From NCBI RefSeq assembly GCF_003464595.1, contig NZ_QRZF01000003.1, forward strand, positions 124,001 to 188,000: a DNA stretch of 64,000 nt, written 5' to 3'. The notes below the pieces were generated by a model. It was given only the letters and a program-made list of their open reading frames with translations. It did no database searches and was not told where the DNA came from. This document shows, piece by piece, positions 35,501 through 42,891 of the stretch. The stretch comes from Bacteroides intestinalis. Its GTDB lineage: Bacteria; Bacteroidota; Bacteroidia; Bacteroidales; Bacteroidaceae. The translations under genes and the position numbers were made by a program. Position 1 is the stretch's first letter, and each line of letters begins with the position of its first letter.

Positions 35501-35805
35501 CAACTAATAAATGGGTTTCTGGTTGGTATCCATATGGTAAAACCAGAGCAGAAGAAACCTCTGAGTTTAATTTGCAGAATGGAGCATATCTGCGTTTGAA
35601 GAGTGCAGAACTCGGTATTACCATTCCAAAAAATCAACTGTTTGGCCGAATTGGAATTAAGAATTTACGTGTATTCGTAAACGCTTATAATGTATTTACT
35701 ATTACAGGTGTAAAGGGACTTGACCCGGAAAAACCCTCTGAAACATACGGTTATCTTTATCCGTTGAGTAGAACTTACAACTTCGGAGGAACTATCACAT
35801 TCTAA
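32599..35805 (+). CDS. susC: SusC-family TonB-dependent oligosaccharide importer
   Basis: This 1068-residue outer-membrane importer has a signal peptide after an unusually long, charged N-terminus (hydrophobic core about 28-42, ending PLQAQ). Starts at residues 9 or 12 would give a more normal leader. A carboxypeptidase-regulatory-like domain (about 48-125) follows. The TonB-box region DEVVVVGYGTQKKATITGAV is next, then a plug to about 250 (LLIVDGVPRGDM..ISVLKDASAAIYG) and the barrel ending in TITF. No STN domain is present, which fits control by a separate regulator rather than an ECF sigma. It pairs with SusD 18 bases downstream to import glycan fragments. Confidence 0.97.
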   Translation: MKNNFKSEFMKHMKNERKITDPGKYTWWCMLAVFLMIFVPLQAQNLRSISGQVVDGTGQPIIGANITVVGNKALGTITDVDGNFNLKVPTGATLDISYIGYTTKQVKLDNRTSYNIVLQEDSKLLDEVVVVGYGTQKKATITGAVSAVDNDEIISTKSNNIQNMLTGKLPGVRNIQKTSEPGQFTNQFDIRGLGAPLLIVDGVPRGDMPRMDPNDVESISVLKDASAAIYGVRAANGVVLITTKKGEKGKAKIEYSAYYGIQTPAEILRPLRSRDRAILYNETTMRSTTNPVLTYDDLYFEQLANGEMADTDWYDAVLKNTAPQQQQNVSISGGSDKIDYYVNFGYNDQGGFFRTNSANYHRYNLRTNLNAQITKNLKAGVKLNMIMDETNRQQMSSWEVFKMLWRSRPTDPVYANNTDPYFYHPDVEFNPAAVIRPDLAGYVKDKKNIFQSNMQLEYTVPWIKGLTAKGMFSYDKTYNDNTNYKQEYNEYRYNSVTEQYEVAATRNSKTELKRVFDTSYSTLWNVQLNYDNTFAEKHHVGAMMLYEEGYSQGYDFSAKRYFEIPIPYLFAGNTENQEGTGGGLSESASRALVGRFNYDYAGKYIGEFSFRYDGSSKFPKGKQWGFFPSVLLAYRISEEAFLKDNLPFISNLKIRGSWGKLGDDGASAFQFIEGYDYPQSYHNRQNLPRGYVFGNTFTNALGFRNAPNLDLTWYTSTMINVGVDADFWDGLFGFSVDFFQRDRDGLLDTPSIVVPATFGSGISQANLNSDRTKGFEVALRHNHQINQFRYNVGLSVQMTRSMWTKKVMPERSNSYDYWRNNFINRYKDIWFGKGSNGQYQSYDEIANSIYSNANSLPGDPIYEDWNGDGVIDDADKHPIATTTNSDNNGGLPGTNLNNARNYPLMNFSLTLGGQWKWLDFNLLFQGAAMSYIGYGEQLLNPLSWDGNALDLLYDRWHPVDAKKDPYDPTNKWVSGWYPYGKTRAEETSEFNLQNGAYLRLKSAELGITIPKNQLFGRIGIKNLRVFVNAYNVFTITGVKGLDPEKPSETYGYLYPLSRTYNFGGTITF

Positions 35806-35823
35806 TAGAACTGGATTATAAAT

Positions 35824-37971
35824 ATGCTAAAGATAAAAGAAATGAAAAAAATACATTGGATGGCAGTTGCGTCACTGCTTTCGCTCAGGCTACTTACCTC
35901 TTGCGTTGATTTGGATATTACACCTACATCCATTGTTACGGCCGAGGATATATATAATGAAAAAGGTATTAAAGCTTACATGGCAGGTATGTATAATCAC
36001 TTGCCTATGGAAGATTATCACTATGATACGAATTCTGACGGTACGGAAATTGGCGGTGGATATTATGTTGGTAATGGATTAAGTGTTTGGACTTTTTGGA
36101 ATTCTACCGGTGAAATGGTTAATCGTAACAATACTGGTATGACATACCACCGAAGTGGTTACTGGGGAGGTGGATTTAAAGTAATCCGTCAAGCGAATAC
36201 GTTGATTACAAATCTACCTAACTATCCGGAATTAGCAAGTCAATCAAAATCTTGGATTGCTGAGGCTAAGTTTATCAGAGCTTACATCTATTTTCAATTG
36301 GCTAAACGCTATGGAGGATTGCCGAAAATATTTGAACCACAAACTTTGGATGCTAATGATGAATCGAAGTTATGGGTAGCACGCGAAAGCCATGCCGATA
36401 CGTATGATTTTATATTGCAAGATTTGGATGAAGCTATTGCGGATCTTCCTGAAACTAGTGAAGCTGGTCGTGCTAATAAATACGTGGCAGCTACTTTAAA
36501 GAGTCGTGTAGCATTACATGCCGGTACTACAGCTCGTTATGGATCAGAAAAATTTCAAGATTGGGAAGTGGATGGAGTATTGCTTCAAGGTATTCCCAAA
36601 GAAAAGGCAAATGGCTATTTCCAACAGGCTTGGGATGCTGCGAAACTTGTGGAAACTGGTGGACAATACGAACTTCACAGAGCCAATGCTGATAAAGAAG
36701 CTAATTATGCCGAAGTATGGGAAAAGGCTGATTCTAATAAAGAATCTATTTGGTTGCGTAAGTTTGACTTCAATATGAGTGTTCACTCTTATAATTCTAT
36801 GATGTGTCCACCTCGTATGGCATCTGAAGGTGGGGACCGTTTCAATCCGACTCTTGACTGGGTAGAGTTATTTGATGGACTACCTTTAGATGATAACGGA
36901 CATTTCAGTGCTTTTGATGAAGAGGGTAATTACTTGGTATATGATAACTGTCAACAGTTGTGGGAGGGTGTAGAACCACGGCTTAGAGCTAATCTTTTGA
37001 TACCGGGAAGACTTTATAAAGGAGGCATAAAGTTAGATTTGCGTGCTGGTATTATAAAAGAAGAATATGATCCGGCTGTAGATGCGTTCAAGAAAATTAC
37101 CGTTGATGATGGAGCTGCTGAAAGTAACCTTAACTCTTCTTCAATGTGGAATAAGGGTGTTTATACAAAGAATCCTTTCCGTGAACGTACTTTTATCGAT
37201 TGGTCTACGCAAGGGTCAGCGGATCAGCAGGATCCATACCTTCGTTCGGATGGTGTAAAGATATTCAAGAATGGATTGGACGGACCGAAGATTAATGGAA
37301 ATACTGGTTCTAATACAATTACCGGTTTCTTTGGTCGTAAGCACTTGGATATTACTGTAGATAAGGCGTCAACTGTACATCAGACTTCTACTCAGCCTTG
37401 GATTGAAATGAGATATGCTGAGGTATTGCTTAATCGTGCAGAGGCAGCTGTTGAATTAGCTCAAAACGGAGTGGCATCTTACGGTGGCACAGATATGCTG
37501 GAGGATGCTTTCAATTGTATCAACGATTTACGTGATCGTGCTGGAGCTGATTTGCTGAGTAGTCCGAGTGAACTTTCTACTGAAGCTGCTTTTACCAACT
37601 GGTCTAATCCTGGTCCTAAAGGACAAGGTGGATTTGTTGAAGCACCGACTAGGGGCTTACAGATTGTCCGTGTAGAAAGATATAAAGAGTTGGCTTTTGA
37701 AAGTAAAATTTATTGGGACTTGCTTCGCTGGTTTACATTTGATACACAGATTCGTCAGTATCGTCGTAGAGGACTCTATTCATTTATGTTCGCTAAAGGT
37801 GCTACTGTAGATGAAAATGGTATTCCTGATGGTAAGTACATCTACGATGCCAAGTCTTGTGAAGAAGGAAGTGGTCGAGTTAATTTTGGTGCTGTAAATA
37901 GGTATTATGAAGGAATTCCGACTAACGAGTTGAAGAACAATCCTTTGTTGCAAAAGAATAGAAATCAATAA
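35824..37971 (+). CDS. susD: SusD/RagB-family surface glycan-binding lipoprotein
   Basis: This 715-residue SusD-like lipoprotein has a lipobox LRLLTSC near residue 27; a start at 35842 (MKKIHWM) would give the usual shorter leader. SusD features include the N-terminal TPTSIVTAEDIYNEKGIKAYMAGMYN and TPR-like helices (FIRAYIYFQLAKRYGGLP). The C-terminal RYAEVLLNRAEA and RVERYKELAFE..YWDLLRWFTF blocks are also present. It should form the lid of the SusC importer. Longer than the usual 500-600 residues, mainly in the middle, which may reflect a large ligand. Confidence 0.96.
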   Translation: MLKIKEMKKIHWMAVASLLSLRLLTSCVDLDITPTSIVTAEDIYNEKGIKAYMAGMYNHLPMEDYHYDTNSDGTEIGGGYYVGNGLSVWTFWNSTGEMVNRNNTGMTYHRSGYWGGGFKVIRQANTLITNLPNYPELASQSKSWIAEAKFIRAYIYFQLAKRYGGLPKIFEPQTLDANDESKLWVARESHADTYDFILQDLDEAIADLPETSEAGRANKYVAATLKSRVALHAGTTARYGSEKFQDWEVDGVLLQGIPKEKANGYFQQAWDAAKLVETGGQYELHRANADKEANYAEVWEKADSNKESIWLRKFDFNMSVHSYNSMMCPPRMASEGGDRFNPTLDWVELFDGLPLDDNGHFSAFDEEGNYLVYDNCQQLWEGVEPRLRANLLIPGRLYKGGIKLDLRAGIIKEEYDPAVDAFKKITVDDGAAESNLNSSSMWNKGVYTKNPFRERTFIDWSTQGSADQQDPYLRSDGVKIFKNGLDGPKINGNTGSNTITGFFGRKHLDITVDKASTVHQTSTQPWIEMRYAEVLLNRAEAAVELAQNGVASYGGTDMLEDAFNCINDLRDRAGADLLSSPSELSTEAAFTNWSNPGPKGQGGFVEAPTRGLQIVRVERYKELAFESKIYWDLLRWFTFDTQIRQYRRRGLYSFMFAKGATVDENGIPDGKYIYDAKSCEEGSGRVNFGAVNRYYEGIPTNELKNNPLLQKNRNQ

Positions 37972-37988
37972 CTTTAAAATGCAATAAT

Positions 37989-38759
37989 ATGAAACTCTTA
38001 AATAAATGTATACTTTTCGTTTTGTGTGGTATGTTGGCTACATCTTGCGAATTAGATAATTATGACGAACCAGATGCTACGATTCAAGGTACTTTGTACG
38101 ACCATAATGGCCAGCCGTTGCAGGTAAATCACGGATCGGGATATATCCGAATGCGTGAGATTAGTTGGGGGGCCGGAAAAGAAAATGCGTTCATTGGTAA
38201 CCAAACATTGAAGGTACAACAGGACGGTACATATCGTAATACAAAGTGGTTTGCAGGTGAATATCGAATGCTCCCTTATGCTGGAAATTTCTTTCCGTAT
38301 GATGATGAGCTGTTAGATGGTGATGATGCAGGTGAATTGGTTAATATATCTGGTACTACCACGAAGGATTTCACTGTGACTCCGTATCTTACCATCGAGT
38401 GGGTGAAAAAGCCAACAATTACAGCAGATAATTATTTGGAATGTTCTGTTCGTTTCAAGAGAAATCAGAAAGCTGGATATGAAATGCCTGATTTGCGTGA
38501 ATCTTATTTGCGCATATCTCGTTCGGTGAATGCTTCTGCTTTTGATGGTCAGCTGTTTCAAACTAAGAAGACGATAACTAATGATATGGAAGGACAGGAG
38601 ATCACATATCGTACAGATATGCCATTGAAATATACAGGTATTGACTATTGGGTTCGTGTATCAATGAACTGCCAGACAGCTACAGGAAAACCGGAAACAA
38701 ACTATCCTGGTATGGGAGCTGAGAACTTTACGACAATTGAAAAGATACATGTACCTTAA
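37989..38759 (+). CDS. DUF3823 surface lipoprotein (SusE-position glycan-binding protein)
   Basis: This 256-residue lipoprotein has a lipobox LATSC (Cys about 20). The N-terminal beta domain opens DEPDATIQGTLYDHNGQPLQ and the C-terminal Ig-like half contains YLTIEWVKKPTI, both as in DUF3823. Members commonly sit right after SusD and are thought to be surface glycan-binding proteins. It is the third gene of the SusC/SusD unit, closed by the terminator at 38851. Confidence 0.88.
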   Translation: MKLLNKCILFVLCGMLATSCELDNYDEPDATIQGTLYDHNGQPLQVNHGSGYIRMREISWGAGKENAFIGNQTLKVQQDGTYRNTKWFAGEYRMLPYAGNFFPYDDELLDGDDAGELVNISGTTTKDFTVTPYLTIEWVKKPTITADNYLECSVRFKRNQKAGYEMPDLRESYLRISRSVNASAFDGQLFQTKKTITNDMEGQEITYRTDMPLKYTGIDYWVRVSMNCQTATGKPETNYPGMGAENFTTIEKIHVP

Positions 38760-38850
38760 ATCTTAGATTCCGGAGGAAATATTGAATTGTCCGGATATCA
38801 ACAGATACAAAGCAAGTTGATTTGAAATTGAATTGAATAAGTAGTTAGGT

Positions 38851-38893
38851 AAGGAGGGTATTTGTTTCCGAATAAGTGCCCTCCTTCTTTTTA
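38851..38893 (+). terminator. Terminator of the SusC/SusD/DUF3823 operon
   Basis: AAGGAGGG pairs with CCCTCCTT (38851-38858 and 38879-38886), with further pairing inside. A T-rich run (38887-38893) follows. Array B begins 10 bases later. Confidence 0.85.
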
Positions 38894-38903
38894 TCTGTTA
38901 GTC

Positions 38904-38991
38904 TTGCCATAGTACTGGCAAGGTTTTGCCACTCCTATGGCAATACTTTGCCAAAGGGATGGCAGAGTATTGCCAATAAGGTGGCAAAACA
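38904..38991. repeat. Array B: four 22-bp palindromic units
   Basis: Four units begin at 38904, 38926, 38948 and 38970, each TTGCCA-N6-TGGCAA-N4; the third has TGGCAG. The arms are conserved and the N6 and N4 segments all differ. The right arm of one unit can also pair with the left arm of the next (4-base loop), so the array can fold in two registers. It lies between the SusCD terminator and promoter P5. The remaining bases to 39154 hold P5 only. Confidence 0.95.
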
Positions 38992-39071
38992 ACAAGAATA
39001 ATACTCTTTTTTAGTCCTGTATTATCTTTAATTCTCATTGATGAAGATCGCTCAATAAAATTAAGTACTTT

Positions 39072-39128
39072 TTAATGCCTAATTAATTGTTTATTTGGCT
39101 TTCTGTTAATGGGGCAGGACTACTTTTG
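39072..39128 (+). promoter_or_regulatory. PUL promoter P5 with phased TTAAT repeats
   Basis: TTAATGCCTAATTAA (39072-39086) ends 35 bases before the -7 box TACTTTTG (39121-39128). TTAAT repeats 11 bp apart (39072, 39083). A third TTAAT (39106-39110) ends 10 bases before the -7 box. A TTTG at 39094-39097 is also present. It drives the four-gene enzyme operon from 39155 to 51788. Confidence 0.65.
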
Positions 39129-39154
39129 TAAAACTATAATTTATATTTTATATT

Positions 39155-42100
39155 ATGAAGATTTTTAATACGGCTTTTTGGACCGCTGTATGTCTTTGGA
39201 TTTCATCATCCGGGTATGCGCAATCTGAATGGAAGACTGATTTTTCCAATCAACAGGAAGTCTTAAAAACGATAGGGAGAGGTGAGTGTGGAATAATCGA
39301 TGGCGTGTTCCACTCTAAAGGCTCATATGCATGTTTTGGTAATCCGGAATGGAGAAACTATACGATGTCTTTCAAAGCGCGCGCTCCCCAAGAAGCAGAA
39401 CAAGTTCAAATTTGGGCTGGTTTCCGTGCCTACAACCGTTTTGACCGCTATGTAGTTGGTTTAAAAGGTGGTTTACAAGATGATTTATACCTGATGAGAA
39501 TGGGATATATGGGTACTGATGAATTTATGGGAGTTCGCCCGTTAGGATTCCATCCAGTGCCAGGTCAGTGGTATAAATTAAAGGTAGAAGTATGTGGTAG
39601 TCGTATTCGCATTTTCTTGAATGATGAAAAAGAACCACGTATGGATATTACAGATAAAAATAGCAATTTAGCACCCTCCGGTCCTGTGACTTTGGGAGGA
39701 GGTTGGATTGAAACTGAGTTTGATGACCTTGTGGTTACTCCTCTGAAAGAGGATGCATTGAAGGATGTGAAGGTTGCAGAATATCGTAAGGTAGTAACAC
39801 CACAAGAGAAGGAAAATAAGCGTCAGCTTGAGAGAGCAAACTATACCTCTGTTAAAGTGGGTGAACTGGAGGAAGGACGCACGGATATTTCGTTGAATGG
39901 AAATTGGCTTTTTATGCCCGAATATCAGTTGGATAACAAAGAAAAAGCAATATCTACTACAACGGATGATAAAGATTGGCATGTAATGTCTGTTCCTAAT
40001 TTCTGGAATCCTATTCGTATTTGGTTACATGGCGAGACTATGCCTTCACCTACAGGAGCTCAGCCTAAAGGAGTTTCAGATACATACTATCAGCAAGAAA
40101 CAGAACGTTGTGAAGGTTATACTTTTGATTATAGGAAAACAAATGCAGCCTGGTATCGTCAGTGGGTGGAATTGCCTGCTAATATTGAAGGTAAGAACAT
40201 GACTTTGACTTTCGATGCAGTTTCAAAGGTAGCGGAGATTTATATTAATGGGGAATTGGCTGGCTCACATATCGGTATGTATGGTGAAATACAGGTAGAT
40301 GGAAGCAAGTTACTGAAACCTGGAAGAAACTTGGTGGCAGTGAAAGTGACACGTAGAGCAGATGGCAGTTCTTCTGAAAGTGGTAGTGCTGCTATTGATT
40401 TTTTCTATTCTTCTGTTCGTGAAAGTGAACAAGAAGGCGGAAAAGTGTCTGTAAAGAGTAATATCCTGAAAGATATTGCCCATGGCTTTTATGGTGATGA
40501 TCCTGCAGGTATCTGGCAACCGGTGAGGTTAACTATTACCAGTCCGGTAAAAGTAGAAGATGTATTTATAAAACCAACTTTAGAGGGGGCTACTTTTGAT
40601 TTGACAGCGAAGAATCATGGCAGTAAGAAAAGCCAGTTCGATCTCTATACTGATGTCATAGATAAAGAAACCGGTTCACTACTTTACAGTGGCCTTTCTC
40701 TGCCTAAACTGATACTAAATGCTGGTGAAGAGAAGGTGTTTACTTACAGTGTGAATAATTTGAAACCTCGACTTTGGACGCCTCATCATCCTAATTTATA
40801 TGACTTCCGCTTTCGTTTAGTTGCTGCCAAGGGTGCTGAATTGGATTGTATGACAGAGACTTCCGGTTTCCGTACTTTCGAAGTAAAAGAAGGATTGTTT
40901 TTCCTGAATGGTAATCGCTATTGGTTACGTGGTGGAAATCATATTCCGTTTGCTTTAGCTCCAAACGATCTGAATCTGGCCAATACTTTCATGCAATTGA
41001 TGAAGGCTGGTAATATGGATGTCACTCGTACACATACCACGCCATGGAATAAACTCTGGATGGGAGCTGCTGACAAAAATGGTATTGGGGTTAGCTTTGA
41101 GGGTACATGGCCTTGGTTGATGATTCATTCTACGCCGTTACCCGATGCAAAACTTATTGAGATGTGGAAAGAAGAATTTCTCCGTCTGTTGAAAAAGTAT
41201 CGTAATCATCCTTCACTACTCTTTTGGACAGTGAATAACGAAATGAAGTTCTATGATAATGATAATGACTTGGAACGTGCTAAAGAGAAATACCGTGTAA
41301 TTTCGGATGTTGTGAAAGAAATGCGCCGTATAGATCCTACACGTCCAATCTGCTTTGACTCTAATTATCAGGCTAAAGGTAAGGATAAGAAATTTGGAAC
41401 TGACTTTATGAATAGTATAGACGATGGAGACATTGACGATATGCATGGTTATTATAATTGGTATGATTTCTCTGTATTCCGCTTCTTCAATGGTGAATTT
41501 CAGGAACGATATAAAATGCCGGATCGGCCGCTCATCAGTCAAGAAATGTCAACTGGATATCCTAATAATGAAACAGGGCATCCAACACGCTCTTATCAGT
41601 TGATTCATCAGAATCCACAATCATTGATTGGTTATGAATGCTATGATTTTTCTGATCCGAAGTACTTTCTTACGGCGCAGTCGTTTATTACAGGTGAATT
41701 AGCCGAGACGCTTCGTCGCTCCAATGACCAAGGATCGGGTATTTTACACTTTGCATTACTCACCTGGTTCCGTCAGGTATACGATTATCAGAAAATAGAG
41801 CCGTATCCCACATACTATGCTCTGAAGCGTGCTTTGCAACCAGTGCTGGTAAGTGCCGAATTGTGGGGGCGCAATCTGTATGGTGGCGATAAACTTTCTA
41901 CGCGTGTTTATGTAGTAAATGATCGCGAGGATGGTACAGAGCTGAAACCAACTTTGCTGCGTTGGGAAATTCTGGATGAAGCTGGAAAGAAACTAGTTTG
42001 GGGGAGTGAAGAAGTTCCGGCAGTGAAACATTACGAACGTCATTATATTGAACCAAATATTCAGTTGCCTACCAATTTACCAGCTGATAAGATCAACGCT

Positions 42101-42844
42101 AAATTAGTATTAAAGTTGACAGAGAATGGATTACCTGTATCTGAAAATGAATATCATTTAGTGTTAGCTCGTAAATCCTGGAATATGAATCAGATCTCAG
42201 AAGGTAAGAAAGTGGTTCTTTTGGATAAGGATGGCATGAAAGATAAACTTGATTTCTTACATGTAAAATATCAAATGGTATCTTCTATAAAGGAATTGGT
42301 TAATTCTAAACTGAAAGCTGACCTTTGCATTATCTCAGGATTGACTGAATGTGTGGATGAAGAAAAGGAATTAATTCGTTCTTATCAGTCAAGGGGTGGG
42401 AAGCTTCTTTTGTTGAATAGTAAAGAGGTTGCAAAAAACATCTATCCTGAGCATATCACAGGTTGGATTATTCCGACAGAAGGTGATATTGTGAATATGG
42501 AACGTAATGATGCTCCTGTGTTCGATGGTATTGATGTATTGGAACTACGTTATTTTAACAATAATAAGAGAGAAATCCCCTTGGCTTGTAATGCTACTTT
42601 GAAAACGAACCGGAATGAAAATTTGATAGAATTGGCAGGGCAGATGAAGATACATGCCTATATTGATGGAGGAAAACCAGAAGACCGTATTCGTAAGATA
42701 GATTCGATGAGGGGCTTTACTTTACTCCAGATAAAGGATGGAAAGGGATTGACTACTGTTTCTACAATGTGTACGGAAAAGGCTGATACAGATCCGATAG
42801 CAGGAAAATTATTGGTAAATATGATATCAGATTTGTTGAGATAG
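39155..42844 (+). CDS. Secreted GH2 glycoside hydrolase with N-terminal LamG/DUF1080-like module
   Basis: This 1229-residue exported enzyme (signal peptide to about 22) has an N-terminal concanavalin-like module (about 25-200, WKTDFSNQQEVLKTIGRGECGIIDGVFHSKG) of the 3-keto-disaccharide-hydrolase/LamG type. It is followed by the GH2 sandwich (about 245-470), an Ig-like domain and a TIM barrel with acid/base Glu696 in VNNEM and nucleophile candidate Glu797 in ISQEMS. The region after about 900 is extra beta structure plus a ThuA/GATase-like segment (LCIISGL..). The front module may bind substrate. First gene of the P5 operon, 47 bases before the GH3. Confidence 0.85.
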   Translation: MKIFNTAFWTAVCLWISSSGYAQSEWKTDFSNQQEVLKTIGRGECGIIDGVFHSKGSYACFGNPEWRNYTMSFKARAPQEAEQVQIWAGFRAYNRFDRYVVGLKGGLQDDLYLMRMGYMGTDEFMGVRPLGFHPVPGQWYKLKVEVCGSRIRIFLNDEKEPRMDITDKNSNLAPSGPVTLGGGWIETEFDDLVVTPLKEDALKDVKVAEYRKVVTPQEKENKRQLERANYTSVKVGELEEGRTDISLNGNWLFMPEYQLDNKEKAISTTTDDKDWHVMSVPNFWNPIRIWLHGETMPSPTGAQPKGVSDTYYQQETERCEGYTFDYRKTNAAWYRQWVELPANIEGKNMTLTFDAVSKVAEIYINGELAGSHIGMYGEIQVDGSKLLKPGRNLVAVKVTRRADGSSSESGSAAIDFFYSSVRESEQEGGKVSVKSNILKDIAHGFYGDDPAGIWQPVRLTITSPVKVEDVFIKPTLEGATFDLTAKNHGSKKSQFDLYTDVIDKETGSLLYSGLSLPKLILNAGEEKVFTYSVNNLKPRLWTPHHPNLYDFRFRLVAAKGAELDCMTETSGFRTFEVKEGLFFLNGNRYWLRGGNHIPFALAPNDLNLANTFMQLMKAGNMDVTRTHTTPWNKLWMGAADKNGIGVSFEGTWPWLMIHSTPLPDAKLIEMWKEEFLRLLKKYRNHPSLLFWTVNNEMKFYDNDNDLERAKEKYRVISDVVKEMRRIDPTRPICFDSNYQAKGKDKKFGTDFMNSIDDGDIDDMHGYYNWYDFSVFRFFNGEFQERYKMPDRPLISQEMSTGYPNNETGHPTRSYQLIHQNPQSLIGYECYDFSDPKYFLTAQSFITGELAETLRRSNDQGSGILHFALLTWFRQVYDYQKIEPYPTYYALKRALQPVLVSAELWGRNLYGGDKLSTRVYVVNDREDGTELKPTLLRWEILDEAGKKLVWGSEEVPAVKHYERHYIEPNIQLPTNLPADKINAKLVLKLTENGLPVSENEYHLVLARKSWNMNQISEGKKVVLLDKDGMKDKLDFLHVKYQMVSSIKELVNSKLKADLCIISGLTECVDEEKELIRSYQSRGGKLLLLNSKEVAKNIYPEHITGWIIPTEGDIVNMERNDAPVFDGIDVLELRYFNNNKREIPLACNATLKTNRNENLIELAGQMKIHAYIDGGKPEDRIRKIDSMRGFTLLQIKDGKGLTTVSTMCTEKADTDPIAGKLLVNMISDLLR

Positions 42845-42891
42845 CGGATATTAACATTTAAGTCTGTTTAAACTATTACAGTCAAAATACT

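Noticed and set aside
13193..39079. ACTTTTTAATG shared by the P1 and P5 regions as an extra motif
   Set aside because: Its distance to the -7 box differs (20 versus 54 bases); only the TTAAT parts at fixed spacing are consistent.
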